From contig QFOX01000001.1 of assembly GCA_003241645.1 (NCBI GenBank), positions 1 through 64,000 of the forward strand: 64,000 bases of DNA, written 5' to 3'. This DNA is from Azospirillum brasilense (GTDB lineage: Bacteria > Pseudomonadota > Alphaproteobacteria > Rickettsiales > UBA3002). The notes beneath the pieces were generated by a model. It saw nothing but the letters and a program-made list of their open reading frames with translations. It had not been told where the DNA came from and made no database searches. Positions 1 to 9,491 of the stretch are shown here, one piece after another (positions within the stretch are counted from its first letter, which is position 1; each line of letters starts with the position of its first letter). Made by a program: the position numbers and the translations under genes.

Positions 1-683
1 ATCTCGAACTGGTCGGCGCCGAAATATTTCTGCGCGATGTACGCTTCATTCTCCCACGTAATGAGCACATCGCCCTGGTGGCGGCGCACGAAATTGGTGG
101 TTGCCGCGCGCGCGCCGGTATCGAAGATGATGACGTTGCCAAGCCACTGGCGCATGAAGCGTTCGGCCGTTTTTCCGCTGCTCCATTTTTGCTGCGCGTA
201 AGCCCACGCGGCAAGGTAGTTCCAGCGCGCCCCGCCGGAGGTTTTGGGGTTCGGGGTTAGCACCTTCACGCCCTCGCGCGCCAGATCATCCCAGTCATGG
301 ATCTGCTTCGGGTTGCCCTTGCGCACCAGCAGCACAATGGTGGAACGGTACGGCGCGCTGCCATGCGGCAGGGCGTTCTCCCAATCGGCACGCAGCAGGC
401 CGCGCGCGGCGATCGCGTCAATGTCGGCGCCGAGCGCCAGCGTCACCACATCGGCGGGCAGCCCATCGGCCACGGCGCGCGCCTGCTTGCCCGAGCCACC
501 ATGCGCCATGCGCATGCGCAGCGTTTGCCCGGTGCGGTTGCCCCACTCCTGCGCGAAGGCGCGGTTATATTCGGCGTAGAGCTCGCGGGTGGGGTCGTAG
601 CTGGCGTTCAGCATGGTCACCGCGTCGGCGGCATGCGCCGGCAACGCGCCAAGCAATAGCAAACTGCATAACCATCGTTTCAT
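1..683 (-). CDS. Sulfate/thiosulfate ABC transporter substrate-binding protein, 3' end outside window
   Basis: The reverse strand opens with ATG at 683 and stays open to the window edge, giving about 227 residues of the N-terminal part. It starts with a signal peptide ([18 protein letters not shown] then AD). Motifs typical of the Sbp/CysP family follow: [12 protein letters not shown], a [10 protein letters not shown] segment, [16 protein letters not shown], and [16 protein letters not shown]. In this family the protein is periplasmic and delivers sulfate or thiosulfate to the CysTWA transporter. The permease and ATPase genes would lie beyond the left edge. Sbp and CysP cannot be told apart from this fragment. 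Confidence 0.9.
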   Translation of the reverse strand, partial: MKRWLCSLLLLGALPAHAADAVTMLNASYDPTRELYAEYNRAFAQEWGNRTGQTLRMRMAHGGSGKQARAVADGLPADVVTLALGADIDAIAARGLLRADWENALPHGSAPYRSTIVLLVRKGNPKQIHDWDDLAREGVKVLTPNPKTSGGARWNYLAAWAYAQQKWSSGKTAERFMRQWLGNVIIFDTGARAATTNFVRRHQGDVLITWENEAYIAQKYFGADQFE

Positions 684-770
684 GCGGCGCACCCTGCCAC
701 CATGCGCCAGCCTGTGCAACTGCGAAGGCGGGGCTTTACATTTACGCAGGCGCGTGGTGATGCTTGGGCC

Positions 771-3700
771 ATGGATTGGAACCGCGAAGTGACGGCCATC
801 AGCGCACAGGCGCTGGCCGATGAGACCAAGAGCGTGCAAGCGTTGCTGGCACGCGTGGGGCCGCTGCTGGGTATGGATGCCGCCGTGCGCGCCCGCGCCG
901 AAACGCTGATTGCCAACCAGCGCGCCATTGGCCCCGGCGGCACGGTGGAGGCGTTCCTGCAATCCTACGGCCTCAGCACCAAGGAGGGCATTGCCCTGCT
1001 ATGCCTTGCCGAGGCGCTGCTGCGCATTCCCGACAGCACCACGGCCGACCAGCTGATCGAGGACACGTTTGCCACCGGCAACTGGAAGCAGCACCTCAAC
1101 AGCTCGGATTCGACGCTGGTGAATGCCGGCACCTGGGGGCTGATGCTGACCGGCGCGGTGCTGAACATGGGCGAGGGCGATTCGCCCGCCTCATGGTTCG
1201 GCGGCCTCATCAAGCGCAGCGGCGAGCCGGTCATTCGCAATGCGTTGCGCGCGGGCATGAAATTCCTCGGCAGCCAGTTCGTGATGGGCGAATCCGTGGC
1301 GGATGCCATCAAGAACGCGCGCGGCCCCGAGAAGCAGGGCTACACGCTCAGCTACGATATCCTCGGCGAGGGTGCACGCACCGAGGCACAGGCGCAGCGC
1401 TACATCGCGTCGTACCTCACGGCGATTGGCGAGATCGCGGCGGGCCGCAGTGGCAGCCTGTTCGAGAAGCCGGGCATTTCGGTGAAACTCTCGGCGCTTC
1501 ACCCGCGCTATAGCGCCAGCCAGAGTGCCCGTGTGATGGGCGAGCTCTATCCGCGCATGACCACGATTGTGCGCGCAGCGAAGCAGGCGGGCATCGCCGT
1601 GTCGTTCGACGCCGAAGAAGCCTACCGGCTTGACCTGTCGCTGCACTTGTATGAACGCGTGCTGCGCGACCCCGAATTTGCTGATTTCCACGGCATCGGC
1701 TGGGTCATGCAGGCTTACCAGAAACGTGCGATCCATGTGGCCGAAGCGCTCAGCAAGCTGGCCATTTCGCTGGGCCGCCGCCTGCCCGTGCGGCTGGTGA
1801 AGGGTGCCTATTGGGATAGCGAAGTGAAATATGCGCAGGCCATGGGCTTGCCCGGCTACCCGGTCTTCACCCGCAAGATCTATACCGATGTGTCGTACCT
1901 CGCCTGTGCGCAGCAATTGCTGGCCGCGGGCGATGCGATCTACCCGCAATTCGCCACGCATAACGCACTCACCGCTGCCACCATTATCGAGCTGGCCACG
2001 GCCAAGGGCCGCGCAGCGAGTGACTTTGAATTCCAGCGTCTGCACGGCATGGGCGAAACGCTGCATGACCAGCTGATCGGCCAGTACCGCTGCCGCATCT
2101 ATGCGCCCGTGGGCGAACATAAGGACCTGCTGGCCTACCTCATTCGCCGCCTGCTGGAGAATGGCGCGAACACCAGCTTCGTGCATTTGCTGCTGGACCA
2201 GACCACCCCGATCGAGCAGCTCTCCATCAGCCCCATTGCCGAGGCTCGGCAAGCGGGTGCGCAACCCAACCCGGAGATTCCCATGCCCCATGCACTCTAT
2301 GGCGCATCGCGCAAAAATTCCGACGGCATCGAGTTTGGGTACGAGGCGATGCGCACCGACCATCTATCCGCCGTGCAGGCAGCCTTTGCCAACTACCCTG
2401 CCGCCCCGGCAGATACGGCGGTGGATGCCGTGCCCGCCATGATGCAGCGCGCGCAAACCGCATGGCGCGACTGGCAGGCGCAGCCAGTGGCCGTGCGTGC
2501 CGATATGCTGCGCCGTGCTGCCGACGCCATGGAGCAGCGTATGGCCGAACTCTGCGCGCTGTGCATTCAGGAAGCCAAAAAAACCCATGCGGATGCGGTG
2601 GCCGAAGTGCGCGAAGCGGTCGATTTCCTGCGCTATTACGCCGCCGAGGCCGAGCGCGTGATGGCCCCGCAATTGCTGCCCGGGCCCACCGGCGAACGTA
2701 ACGAACTCAGCTTGCATGGGCGTGGCGTGTTCGTCTGCATCAGCCCATGGAATTTCCCGCTGGCGATCTTCATCGGTCAGGTGGCGGCCGCGCTGGTCAC
2801 CGGCAATAGCGTGCTGGCCAAACCGGCGGAGCAAACGCCGCGTATTGCGGCGGCGGCCATTGCCATGCTGCATGAAGCGGGCATTCCGCAGGATGTGTTG
2901 CAACTGGCCTGCGGTCTCGGTGAAACCGTGGGTGCGGCGCTGGTGGCGCAGCCGGGCGTGGCGGGCGTGTGCTTTACCGGCTCCACGCAGGTCGCAAAAA
3001 TGCTTCAGCGCGCGTTGGCGGAGAAAGACGGCCCCATCGTGCCGTTGATTGCCGAAACGGGCGGGCAGAACGCCATGATCGTGGATAGCTCGGCACTGCT
3101 CGAGCAAGCGGTGGATGATGTGATCACCAGCGCGTTCGGCTCGGCCGGGCAGCGTTGCTCGGCGCTGCGGGCGCTGTTCGTGCAGGAAGAGGTGGCCGAG
3201 GAATTCTGGGCCCTGCTGACCGGCGCGATGGACGAGCTGAAACTGGGTGACCCGCGCGAACTTTCGACCGACATTCCCCCCGTCATCGACCGCGAAGCGC
3301 AGCAGGGGCTGCTTGCGCATATCGAGGCGATGAAGCCGATCGCCAAAAAGGCCCATGCCGCGCCTGCGCCCAGCGCTTGTGCAAATGAAACCTTTGTGGT
3401 GCCCCACGCTTTCTGGCTCGAGGGGCTGCACCAGCTGACCCGCGAGCAGTTCGGCCCGGTGCTGCATTTGTTCCCCTTCAAGGCCAGTGAACTTAATAGC
3501 ATCATTGGCCAGATTCACGCGACCGGCTACGGCCTTACCTTCGGTCTGCATACGCGCCTGCGCAGCACCATGGACGATGTGCTGAACGCGGTGCATGTGG
3601 GCAACCGCTATGTGAACCGCAGCATGATCGGCGCGGTGGTGGGTGTGCAGCCGTTCGGTGGCGAAGGCCTCTCCGGCACCGGCCCGAAAGCCGGCGGGCC

Positions 3701-3785
3701 GCATTACCTGCCGAAATTCTGCGCCGAGCGCACCACCACCATCAACACCGCGGCGATTGGCGGGAATGTGGAATTGTTGCGTTAG
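771..3785 (+). CDS. putA: Bifunctional proline dehydrogenase / L-glutamate gamma-semialdehyde dehydrogenase PutA
   Basis: A 1004-residue protein oxidising proline to glutamate in two steps. The N-terminal half is the FAD proline dehydrogenase barrel (for example [34 protein letters not shown]). The C-terminal half is an NAD aldehyde dehydrogenase with [25 protein letters not shown], and the nucleophile cysteine near residue 796 in [11 protein letters not shown]. There is no ribbon-helix-helix DNA-binding domain, so this is the short, non-autoregulating PutA type. An upstream in-frame ATG at 702 would add 23 residues with no family similarity, so the ATG at 771 is preferred. A palindromic repeat follows the stop. 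proC, the opposing biosynthetic step, lies at 13.3 kb. Confidence 0.95.
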   Translation: MDWNREVTAISAQALADETKSVQALLARVGPLLGMDAAVRARAETLIANQRAIGPGGTVEAFLQSYGLSTKEGIALLCLAEALLRIPDSTTADQLIEDTFATGNWKQHLNSSDSTLVNAGTWGLMLTGAVLNMGEGDSPASWFGGLIKRSGEPVIRNALRAGMKFLGSQFVMGESVADAIKNARGPEKQGYTLSYDILGEGARTEAQAQRYIASYLTAIGEIAAGRSGSLFEKPGISVKLSALHPRYSASQSARVMGELYPRMTTIVRAAKQAGIAVSFDAEEAYRLDLSLHLYERVLRDPEFADFHGIGWVMQAYQKRAIHVAEALSKLAISLGRRLPVRLVKGAYWDSEVKYAQAMGLPGYPVFTRKIYTDVSYLACAQQLLAAGDAIYPQFATHNALTAATIIELATAKGRAASDFEFQRLHGMGETLHDQLIGQYRCRIYAPVGEHKDLLAYLIRRLLENGANTSFVHLLLDQTTPIEQLSISPIAEARQAGAQPNPEIPMPHALYGASRKNSDGIEFGYEAMRTDHLSAVQAAFANYPAAPADTAVDAVPAMMQRAQTAWRDWQAQPVAVRADMLRRAADAMEQRMAELCALCIQEAKKTHADAVAEVREAVDFLRYYAAEAERVMAPQLLPGPTGERNELSLHGRGVFVCISPWNFPLAIFIGQVAAALVTGNSVLAKPAEQTPRIAAAAIAMLHEAGIPQDVLQLACGLGETVGAALVAQPGVAGVCFTGSTQVAKMLQRALAEKDGPIVPLIAETGGQNAMIVDSSALLEQAVDDVITSAFGSAGQRCSALRALFVQEEVAEEFWALLTGAMDELKLGDPRELSTDIPPVIDREAQQGLLAHIEAMKPIAKKAHAAPAPSACANETFVVPHAFWLEGLHQLTREQFGPVLHLFPFKASELNSIIGQIHATGYGLTFGLHTRLRSTMDDVLNAVHVGNRYVNRSMIGAVVGVQPFGGEGLSGTGPKAGGPHYLPKFCAERTTTINTAAIGGNVELLR

Positions 3786-3800
3786 GCCCGCTAACAAAAT

Positions 3801-3871
3801 TGTCATTCCTGCGAAAGCAGGAATCTCCTTAATATAAAGATCAGGGGATCCCTGCTTTCGCAGGGATGACA
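3801..3871. repeat. Intergenic palindromic repeat, family A
   Basis: Two 25-base arms (3801-3825 and 3847-3871) form a nearly perfect inverted repeat. Each arm also contains its own small palindrome (CCTGCGAAAGCAGG). The core GTCATTCC-GCGAAAGC-GGAATC recurs in variant form at 21126-21185 and, in frame, at 46131-46157. As RNA it folds into a long hairpin and may end putA transcription, but no clear T-run follows. Confidence 0.85.
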
Positions 3872-3900
3872 AAACATAAGTGCCGGGCTAAACCTATCGT

Positions 3901-4170
3901 ATGACAACCAAATCGCCGCAGACCATCATCGAGAACGCCATCGCCAAGGCGGATAGCAGCTATTTCTTCGAGGATTATACCAAGCAGGCGCGTGCCGTGC
4001 AGGCGGCGCTGGAGAAGGCAGGGTTTGCCATCATGCCGCGCGAGTTCGCCGACGAGGTGTGGAAACAAGTGGCCGACCAGATGCGCACCGGCCGCCTGAA
4101 GCCCGAGGAACATGTGAAGGACGTGTACCAGACCGTGCTGCGCGTGGCGGCTAGCCAAGGTTCGCGCTAA
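3901..4170 (+). CDS. Conserved hypothetical protein, 89 aa
   Basis: A small, soluble, charged protein with no signal peptide or membrane segment. It appears mostly helical (IIENAIAKADSSYFFEDYTKQARAVQAALEK). I do not recognise a domain. Codon use matches its neighbours. It sits alone between the putA repeat and the next unknown gene, in the same orientation. Its upstream region has no strong Shine-Dalgarno. Confidence 0.65.
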   Translation: MTTKSPQTIIENAIAKADSSYFFEDYTKQARAVQAALEKAGFAIMPREFADEVWKQVADQMRTGRLKPEEHVKDVYQTVLRVAASQGSR

Positions 4171-4221
4171 CTTCAAAAAACTGTCACACATTTTCCTTCA
4201 CCCTTTGCTATGGCTTGATGC

Positions 4222-5064
4222 ATGGGGATGTTGGATAACAAGGACATAACTTTGTTATTGGGCGCTGATGGGTCGATGACCAACAGCGTGATCCGCGCGC
4301 ACAACGACCATTTCACGGTCAATTTCCTGCGCCATACCATTCTGGGTGAAAAACTGGCCGATGCACCGACGGCAGCGCCGCTGCTGCTGCGCGAAACGCG
4401 CACCGGGCTGGTGGTTACTCCCACGGAACAGGAACTGGCGGAATATGCGGGCAAGCCCGCGAAGAAGGCCGCACCCGCCGCCGCCCCGGAAGAAACCATT
4501 CCCGTGGAAGACCGCGCGCTGACGCAGCAGCGCTTCCTGCGGCATTTCAACCGGGCGCAGGTCGGCCATTCGCTGAAATCCATGATCGAGTTGCAGCGCA
4601 GCGCCATTACGCTGCAGATGGAAGCCGTGCTGGATGCCGCGCAGGCGAATGACGCGAAAGCCTTCACCAAAGCGCAGGACGCGTTGGAAGGCACCATCCT
4701 TATTGGGTTCAGCACACTGGGCGCGGAGCTGAAGGACCTTGGCATGGTGGCCAGTGAACGCCATGAATACCTGCAGGACATGACGCAATCGGCCATCATT
4801 TCGGCCATGCGCAACCGCGTGAACGCGACGCCCGAGAAGCAGGATCAGGAAGCGCTGTGCGAACAGTATGAAAGCCTGTTGGGCGCGTACCGCAAGAAAC
4901 AGCAGGAAGAGGCACAGGCAAAGCCGGAAGGCGCGCTGCACCAGAAGCCGCAAAAACCCGCGCGCACGGTGGATGCCATGAGCGTGAAACTGCAGGGCAA
5001 AATGCTTTACCCCAGCCGCGGCACGCCGCATTCCGGCGCGAACGATTACGGCCGCGGCGTCTAA
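4222..5064 (+). CDS. Hypothetical protein, 280 aa
   Basis: A soluble protein of unknown function. The N-terminal 60 residues look folded (NSVIRAHNDHFTVNFLRHTILGEKL). An Ala/Lys/Pro-rich linker follows near residues 75-95. Residues 100-230 are probably a helical bundle, and the tail is basic and disordered (KPQKPARTVDAM). No membrane segment is visible. The stop overlaps the end of the convergent xerC gene by 4 bases. The 3901 gene upstream may be cotranscribed, with a 51-base gap. Confidence 0.65.
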   Translation: MGMLDNKDITLLLGADGSMTNSVIRAHNDHFTVNFLRHTILGEKLADAPTAAPLLLRETRTGLVVTPTEQELAEYAGKPAKKAAPAAAPEETIPVEDRALTQQRFLRHFNRAQVGHSLKSMIELQRSAITLQMEAVLDAAQANDAKAFTKAQDALEGTILIGFSTLGAELKDLGMVASERHEYLQDMTQSAIISAMRNRVNATPEKQDQEALCEQYESLLGAYRKKQQEEAQAKPEGALHQKPQKPARTVDAMSVKLQGKMLYPSRGTPHSGANDYGRGV

Positions 5065-5987
5065 GCGCCCGGGTGCGCCTTATTGTAAGCTTCGAGCAGG
5101 CGCGACGCATCCACATGCGTGTAGCGCTGCGTGGTGGAAAGCGAGCTATGGCCCAGCAATTCCTGAATATCGCGCAGTTCCGCGCCGCGGCTGAGCAAAT
5201 GCGTGGCGAATGCATGGCGCAGCGCGTGCGGCGTCAGGCTCTCGGGCAGGCCCATTTGCCGCCGCAGGGTCTGCAGGCGGCGCTGGAACACGCGCGCGGA
5301 AAGCCGGTCACCTTGTTTGCCTAAAAACAGCGCGCCGCTTTTATTCACCGCGATGGGGCATTGCGCCTGATAGTGGGCAATGGCATCGCCCACGATCTTC
5401 AGCAGCGGCACGTCGCGCACTTTGCCGCCTTTGCCGCGCACGCGCAGCGAACTGCTTTCGGCGTGCACGTCGCCCACGTTCAGCGCCAGCGCCTCGCTGA
5501 TGCGCAGGCCGCACCCATAGAGCAGGCAGGCAATGGCGTGGTCGCGCGCGCCGATCCATTCGTCGCGGTCATGCTCGGCCAGCGCGGAAAGCGCGCTGTC
5601 GGCCTGTTCCTCGTTGGGGGCTTTGGGCAGGGGCTTGGAAAGTTTCGGCCCGCTGATCTGCAGCGCCGCGATGTTCTCGATGCCCGCATGGCGGTTGAGG
5701 TAGCGGTAGAAGGTGCGCACCGCCGAAAGCGCGCGCGCGTTGCTGGTGCTGGCCAGCCCCTTACCACGGCGATAGGCCATCCAGCTGCGTAACTCGCGCT
5801 CTTCCAGCGCGGCCAGCATGCGCAGGTCCACGCTGCTGCCATGGTGCTGGTGCAGGAAGGCCAGAAAGCCCGACACGTCATGCACATAGGCGGTGATGGA
5901 ATGCTGGCTGGCGCGCCGCACGCCGGCAAGCTCGGCGACCCATGCTTTGAGCTGGGCCTGCACATCGCTATTGAGGGGGCCGGCCAT
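5061..5987 (-). CDS. xerC: Tyrosine recombinase XerC
   Basis: A 308-residue tyrosine recombinase that, with XerD, resolves chromosome dimers at dif. It has an N-terminal core-binding SAM-like domain and a C-terminal catalytic domain. The catalytic residues are visible: Arg in CGLRISEAL, Lys in GKGGKVRDVPL, His-x-x-Arg in HALRHAFATH, His in LLGHSSLSTTQ, and the Tyr nucleophile in RYTHVD. The start is the ATG at 5987, which shares one base with the DUF484 stop (TAATG), so the two are translationally coupled. The frame is open further upstream but overlaps DUF484. The DUF484-xerC order is common in proteobacteria. Confidence 0.93.
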   Translation of the reverse strand: MAGPLNSDVQAQLKAWVAELAGVRRASQHSITAYVHDVSGFLAFLHQHHGSSVDLRMLAALEERELRSWMAYRRGKGLASTSNARALSAVRTFYRYLNRHAGIENIAALQISGPKLSKPLPKAPNEEQADSALSALAEHDRDEWIGARDHAIACLLYGCGLRISEALALNVGDVHAESSSLRVRGKGGKVRDVPLLKIVGDAIAHYQAQCPIAVNKSGALFLGKQGDRLSARVFQRRLQTLRRQMGLPESLTPHALRHAFATHLLSRGAELRDIQELLGHSSLSTTQRYTHVDASRLLEAYNKAHPGA

Positions 5988-6739
5988 TACTCGACGGCAA
6001 AATCGCTCTGCGTGAGGCAACGATCGAGGATCGTGCTCATCACCTGCCCGAGGAAGGCGAGCATTTCGCCGCCCTGATGCGGGTGGAAGCGATCGGCATG
6101 GCGCACCCCGAACGCGAGGATGGCCGGCCGGCCGATGGTCGGCAGGTCCAGCCGCACCAACGCACAGGAGCGCACAAGGTTGGAGCAATCGGCGAACAGC
6201 ATTTCAAAGCCGATGGGCGGCTCGGACTGCGTATCGGCGATGAGGCGCACATCGTCGCCCAGCAGGCTGGCGTTGCCGGTGCCGTTGGGCACGAAGCAGA
6301 TGCCGGAATAATTCTCTTCGTGGTAATAGGTCTCATGCAGGCCCGCCACGTCGGATTCCATGGCGAGGCGCACCACGTCCACGTCGAACCAGGTGACGAG
6401 GTCGGTGGTCAGCACTTCCAGCAGTTCTTCCAAGTTGCGTGCAGTGATGACCGAAAGAATGGCGCGCTGCACCTGATGCTGCACCGACATGTTCTCGCGC
6501 GCGCTGGTGACAAGGCCGTTGAAACGGTCCTTCATGCGGCGCATGCCACGGCGCAAATTGTCGATGGCGTAATACTGGAAATCGATCACGCCGCGGCCGT
6601 GCTTCTGCTCGGGCGGGGTGAGCACTTCGAACAGGTCGGGGTGCTGGGCCAGGAAATCCGGGTGGTTGGCAAGGTACGAAAGCACCATTTTCTGGGTCGC
6701 TTCGTCGTTGGGCATATCGCTCTGGGGTGCTGTCGTCAT
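5987..6739 (-). CDS. DUF484 family protein
   Basis: A 250-residue GAF-like protein of the DUF484 family. The diagnostic N-terminal part is VLSYLANHPDFLAQHPDLFEVL. A short coiled-coil segment follows (RRGMRRMKDRFNGLV), then a GAF-type fold ending with VMSTILDRCL. The function is not established, but the gene is habitually linked to xerC. It is the first gene of the pair and is divergent from mltA, with a 185-base shared upstream region. Confidence 0.88.
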   Translation of the reverse strand: MTTAPQSDMPNDEATQKMVLSYLANHPDFLAQHPDLFEVLTPPEQKHGRGVIDFQYYAIDNLRRGMRRMKDRFNGLVTSARENMSVQHQVQRAILSVITARNLEELLEVLTTDLVTWFDVDVVRLAMESDVAGLHETYYHEENYSGICFVPNGTGNASLLGDDVRLIADTQSEPPIGFEMLFADCSNLVRSCALVRLDLPTIGRPAILAFGVRHADRFHPHQGGEMLAFLGQVMSTILDRCLTQSDFAVE

Positions 6740-6924
6740 AATACCCAGAGCGTAGCAGGAAAAGCTGCAACACTCATCCGCCGACTGCGATTTTGTGGGC
6801 GGGCCCGCGTTTTTCTGGCCACTGGTGCGCGAAAGCTGCGTGATAATTTTATCATAGCGCGGGCGGGCCTTTACATGCGCACAGGCCAGCCGTAAGCCTT
6901 GCGCGATGCCCTGAAGGAGATCCC

Positions 6925-8001
6925 ATGCGCTACCCCGTTCTCGCCCTGCTTTTCCTGCTCACTGCCTGCGCAGGCGGCAGCAACACCAGCGACCGCACGG
7001 AGCTGACCGAGGTCAGTTTCAGTGATCTGCCCGGCTGGGAATACGACCAGCATGGCGAGGCCTATCGCGTGTTCGCCGAATCCTGCGCGGTGAATTTGCG
7101 CCGTGGCAGTGCGTTCACCACCAAGCTGGGCGAGCGCATCGGCAACGCGCAGGGTTGGCATTCGCTGTGCAGCGCCGCTGCCAGCCAGCCCCTGCTGGAT
7201 GACGCCAGCGCCAAGGCCTATTTCGAACAATTCTTCACGCCCTATAAAGTCACCACCGGGCGTGCGCCGTTCGGCCACCTGACGGGCTATTACCTGCCGC
7301 TGCTCAAAGGCTCCATGGTGCAGACCGAGCAGTTCCGCTACCCGGTCTACGGCGTGCCGCAGGGCTTCGTGAAGGGCAGCCCGCAACCAAGCCGCGCGCA
7401 GATCGAGGCGGGGGCACTGGCCGGCAAAGCGCCGGTGCTGCTGTATGTCGATGACCCGGTGATGCTGTTCTTCGTGCATATCCAGGGTTCGGGCAAGATC
7501 CAGCTGCCCGACGGCCAGATCGTCACCATTCAATACGCGGCGCAGAACGGCCATAGCTACGTTGCGATCGGCCGCCCCATGAAGGAACGCGGCCTGCTGG
7601 AGGAGGTGAGCATGCAGACCATTCGTGACTGGCTGCGCGCCCACCCGTTCGAGGCACCGGGCATTATGAACGAGAACCCGTCCTACATCTTCTTCACGCT
7701 GAACACGCAGGAATCCACCGCCAAGGGCGCGCTGGGCATTTCGCTCACCCCCATGCGCTCGCTGGCGATCGACGATGACCGCGCGACCTACGGCGTGCCG
7801 ACCTACCTCGTCACCACCCATGCGAATTTCTACACCCAGCAGGAAGAGCCGCTGAACCGCCTGTTCGTGTCGCAGGATACGGGTGGCGCGCTGCATGGCC
7901 CGCACCGCGGCGACATCTTCTTCGGCATCGGGCCCGAGGCGGAATGGGCCGCCGGGCAGCAGAATGCGCAGGGCGAAGTGTTCTGGCTGCTGCCGCGGTA
8001 G
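6925..8001 (+). CDS. mltA: Membrane-bound lytic murein transglycosylase A, lipoprotein
   Basis: A 358-residue MltA-family enzyme cleaving peptidoglycan glycan strands to 1,6-anhydro products. The N-terminus is a lipoprotein signal (LLFLLTAC, lipobox LTAC), so it should be anchored to the outer membrane. MltA-fold segments include GHLTGYYLPLLKG, FFVHIQGSGKIQLPDG, and the C-terminal 3D domain with LFVSQDTGGALHGPHRGDIFFG, whose aspartates are the expected catalytic residues. A good Shine-Dalgarno (AAGGAG) precedes the ATG. The mltA-smr order is typical of alphaproteobacteria. Confidence 0.94.
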   Translation: MRYPVLALLFLLTACAGGSNTSDRTELTEVSFSDLPGWEYDQHGEAYRVFAESCAVNLRRGSAFTTKLGERIGNAQGWHSLCSAAASQPLLDDASAKAYFEQFFTPYKVTTGRAPFGHLTGYYLPLLKGSMVQTEQFRYPVYGVPQGFVKGSPQPSRAQIEAGALAGKAPVLLYVDDPVMLFFVHIQGSGKIQLPDGQIVTIQYAAQNGHSYVAIGRPMKERGLLEEVSMQTIRDWLRAHPFEAPGIMNENPSYIFFTLNTQESTAKGALGISLTPMRSLAIDDDRATYGVPTYLVTTHANFYTQQEEPLNRLFVSQDTGGALHGPHRGDIFFGIGPEAEWAAGQQNAQGEVFWLLPR

Positions 8002-8037
8002 CGCATGGTGAGGATGGCGATCTACGGCGTCATTTGC

Positions 8038-8085
8038 GTGCTCAGTCGGTCATGTAGTTAACCTACACTCCCTCCCTGCGCGCGC
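8038..8085. repeat. Intergenic repeat, family E (copy 1)
   Basis: The segment around CTCAGTCGGTCATGTA, followed by ACACTCCCTCC and a GCG-rich tail, closely matches a second copy at 32722-32768. It contains a small palindrome (GTCATGTA...TACACTC region). It lies in the 123-base gap between mltA and smr. Confidence 0.7.
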
Positions 8086-8124
8086 GAATTCCTGGTAGCT
8101 CATCCATTCTGACCATGCTTTGAT

Positions 8125-8706
8125 ATGGCCATGGCCAAGGACCGACAGCTGACACCGGAAGAACGCCGCCTCTGGCGCGAGGCCACCAAGCATGATGAGC
8201 TGTATGCCCCATTGCCGCCTGTCATGGAGGAGGAGTTGCCCGATCCCTCACCCCAACCCTCTCCCCAAGGGAGAGGGAGGGACCCGCGTCAGCGGGAGGG
8301 TGAGGGGAATAGCACCCCGCGTCAGCGGGAGGGTGAGGGGAATAGTGCCACGCCTGCGCCGGCAGTTCCGGCAGTCAAGCCGCCCAACGCGGTGCTTGAA
8401 GGGCGCAAAGCGTCGCGCCTGCTGCGCCCCTACGCCCCGGTGGAGGCCACGTTGGACCTGCACGGCATGGGCAAGATCGCGGCCTACGAAGCGGTGCAGG
8501 ATTTTATTGATCGCGCGCAGCGCGCCGGCCTGCGCCATGTGCTTATTATCACGGGTAAGGGGCGCAGCAGCGAGGGCATCCTGCGGGCGCAATTGCCGCA
8601 CTGGCTGAACGAGCCCGGCCTGCGCCAGCGCGTGGTGGGCATTGCGCAGGCCAGCCCGAACAGGGGTGGCAGCGGAGTTTATCATGTGGTATTAAGGCGC
8701 GCATGA
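8125..8706 (+). CDS. Smr (small MutS-related) domain protein with repeat insertion
   Basis: A 193-residue protein with a C-terminal Smr domain: the DLHGM motif, then HVLIITGKGR, then a GGSGVYHVVLRR ending. Smr domains are nucleases acting on DNA or RNA. The N-terminus (LTPEERRLWREATKHDE) matches alphaproteobacterial homologues. Residues 41-74 are a low-complexity tract (PSPQPSPQGRGR, then two copies of PRQREGEGNS). This tract is the translation of a palindromic repeat lying in frame at DNA level. It falls in the linker before the domain, so the domain should still fold. The stop overlaps the next ATG (ATGA). Confidence 0.9.
   Translation: MAMAKDRQLTPEERRLWREATKHDELYAPLPPVMEEELPDPSPQPSPQGRGRDPRQREGEGNSTPRQREGEGNSATPAPAVPAVKPPNAVLEGRKASRLLRPYAPVEATLDLHGMGKIAAYEAVQDFIDRAQRAGLRHVLIITGKGRSSEGILRAQLPHWLNEPGLRQRVVGIAQASPNRGGSGVYHVVLRRA
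8245..8345. repeat. Palindromic repeat element, in frame inside the smr gene
   Basis: CCCTCACCCCAACCCTCTCC at 8245 pairs with a GGGAGAGGG...GGGTGAGGGG arm ending at 8307. The segment starting CCCGCGTCAGCGGGAGGG is then repeated in tandem with a 33-base period (8283 and 8316). 33 bases is 11 codons, so the frame is kept. This kind of G/C-rich palindrome is normally found between genes. Confidence 0.85.
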
Positions 8707-9491
8707 GCGAGTCCGGCATTGCAGAGCGGCATATCCTTGTGGTCGATGACGACGATCGCCTGCGCGCGCTGCTGAAGCAATACCTGAGCGAGCAGGGATT
8801 CTTCGTTTCCACCGCCGCCGACACCCAGCAGGCCGATGCATTGCTGCAGCATTTCGTGGTGGACCTGATGGTGCTGGACGTGATGATGCCGCGTGAATCC
8901 GGCATTGAATACGCGCAACGTTTACGGACACGGCGCGTAGCCGAAGGCGAGCCGCGAAGCGAGGGGGTAAGCGCCGTAGGCGCGAAGGGCGGCGGAACGC
9001 CCTCTGCTCAATCCTGTCCACCAATTCTCTTGCTCACCGCCCGCGTCGAGGCGGAAGACCGCATTGCGGGGCTTGAGTCCGGCGCGCAGGATTACCTTGC
9101 CAAACCATTCGCGCCGCGTGAATTGCTGCTGCGCATGGAGAATATATTGCAGCGCAACACAGTATCGGCACGCAGCGATACCATCAGCAACGTGGCGCTA
9201 TTCGGTGATTATCGGTTTGACCTGCAGACCGGCCGCCTGACCAGCCCGGAAGGGGCTATGTACCTGACCTCCAGCGAGATCGAATGTTTGCGCATCCTTG
9301 CCGAATCGGCGGGCCAGCCGGTCAGCCGTGAACGCATGGCCGAGCTGGCGGGAGACCTGAACAACGAGCGCTCGGTGGATGTGCAGATCAACCGCCTGCG
9401 CAAGAAGATCGAGCCGCAGCCCAGCAAGCCGCTCTACATCCAGACCGTGCGGCATGCGGGCTATGTGCTGCACGCACAGCGGGGGGCGTGA
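8703..9491 (+). CDS. OmpR-family DNA-binding response regulator with repeat insertion
   Basis: A 262-residue two-component regulator. The receiver domain has the acidic cluster DDDD near residues 15-18, phospho-acceptor Asp59 in LMVLDVMMP, Thr112 in LLLTAR and Lys134 in YLAKPF. A winged-helix DNA-binding domain follows (VSRERMAEL, SVDVQINRLRKKIE, IQTVRHAGYVL). Residues 77-104 are an extra, low-similarity insert between helix 3 and strand 4, encoded by a repeat that also occurs between genes at 20.8 kb. The ATG overlaps the smr stop, and the TGA overlaps the ATG of the kinase, so all three genes are coupled. Confidence 0.93.
   Translation: MSESGIAERHILVVDDDDRLRALLKQYLSEQGFFVSTAADTQQADALLQHFVVDLMVLDVMMPRESGIEYAQRLRTRRVAEGEPRSEGVSAVGAKGGGTPSAQSCPPILLLTARVEAEDRIAGLESGAQDYLAKPFAPRELLLRMENILQRNTVSARSDTISNVALFGDYRFDLQTGRLTSPEGAMYLTSSEIECLRILAESAGQPVSRERMAELAGDLNNERSVDVQINRLRKKIEPQPSKPLYIQTVRHAGYVLHAQRGA
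8929..9005. repeat. Palindromic repeat, family C, in frame inside the response regulator
   Basis: The segment resembles the reverse complement of 20793-20884. The two share GGCGCGTAG, CGAGCC, GCGAAGCGA, GAGGGGGT, AGCGCC/AGCACC, and GCGAAGGGCGGCG followed by ACGCC. It contributes about 28 codons without a stop to the receiver domain. Confidence 0.8.

Noticed and set aside
5061..6739. xerC as an integrase marking a mobile island
   Set aside because: The DUF484-xerC linkage and full-length XerC features mark it as the chromosomal dimer-resolution recombinase. No attachment repeats or phage genes are nearby.
8283..8345. Two direct repeats considered as a minimal CRISPR array
   Set aside because: Units are contiguous with a 33-base period, lie in a coding frame and have no spacers or cas genes.
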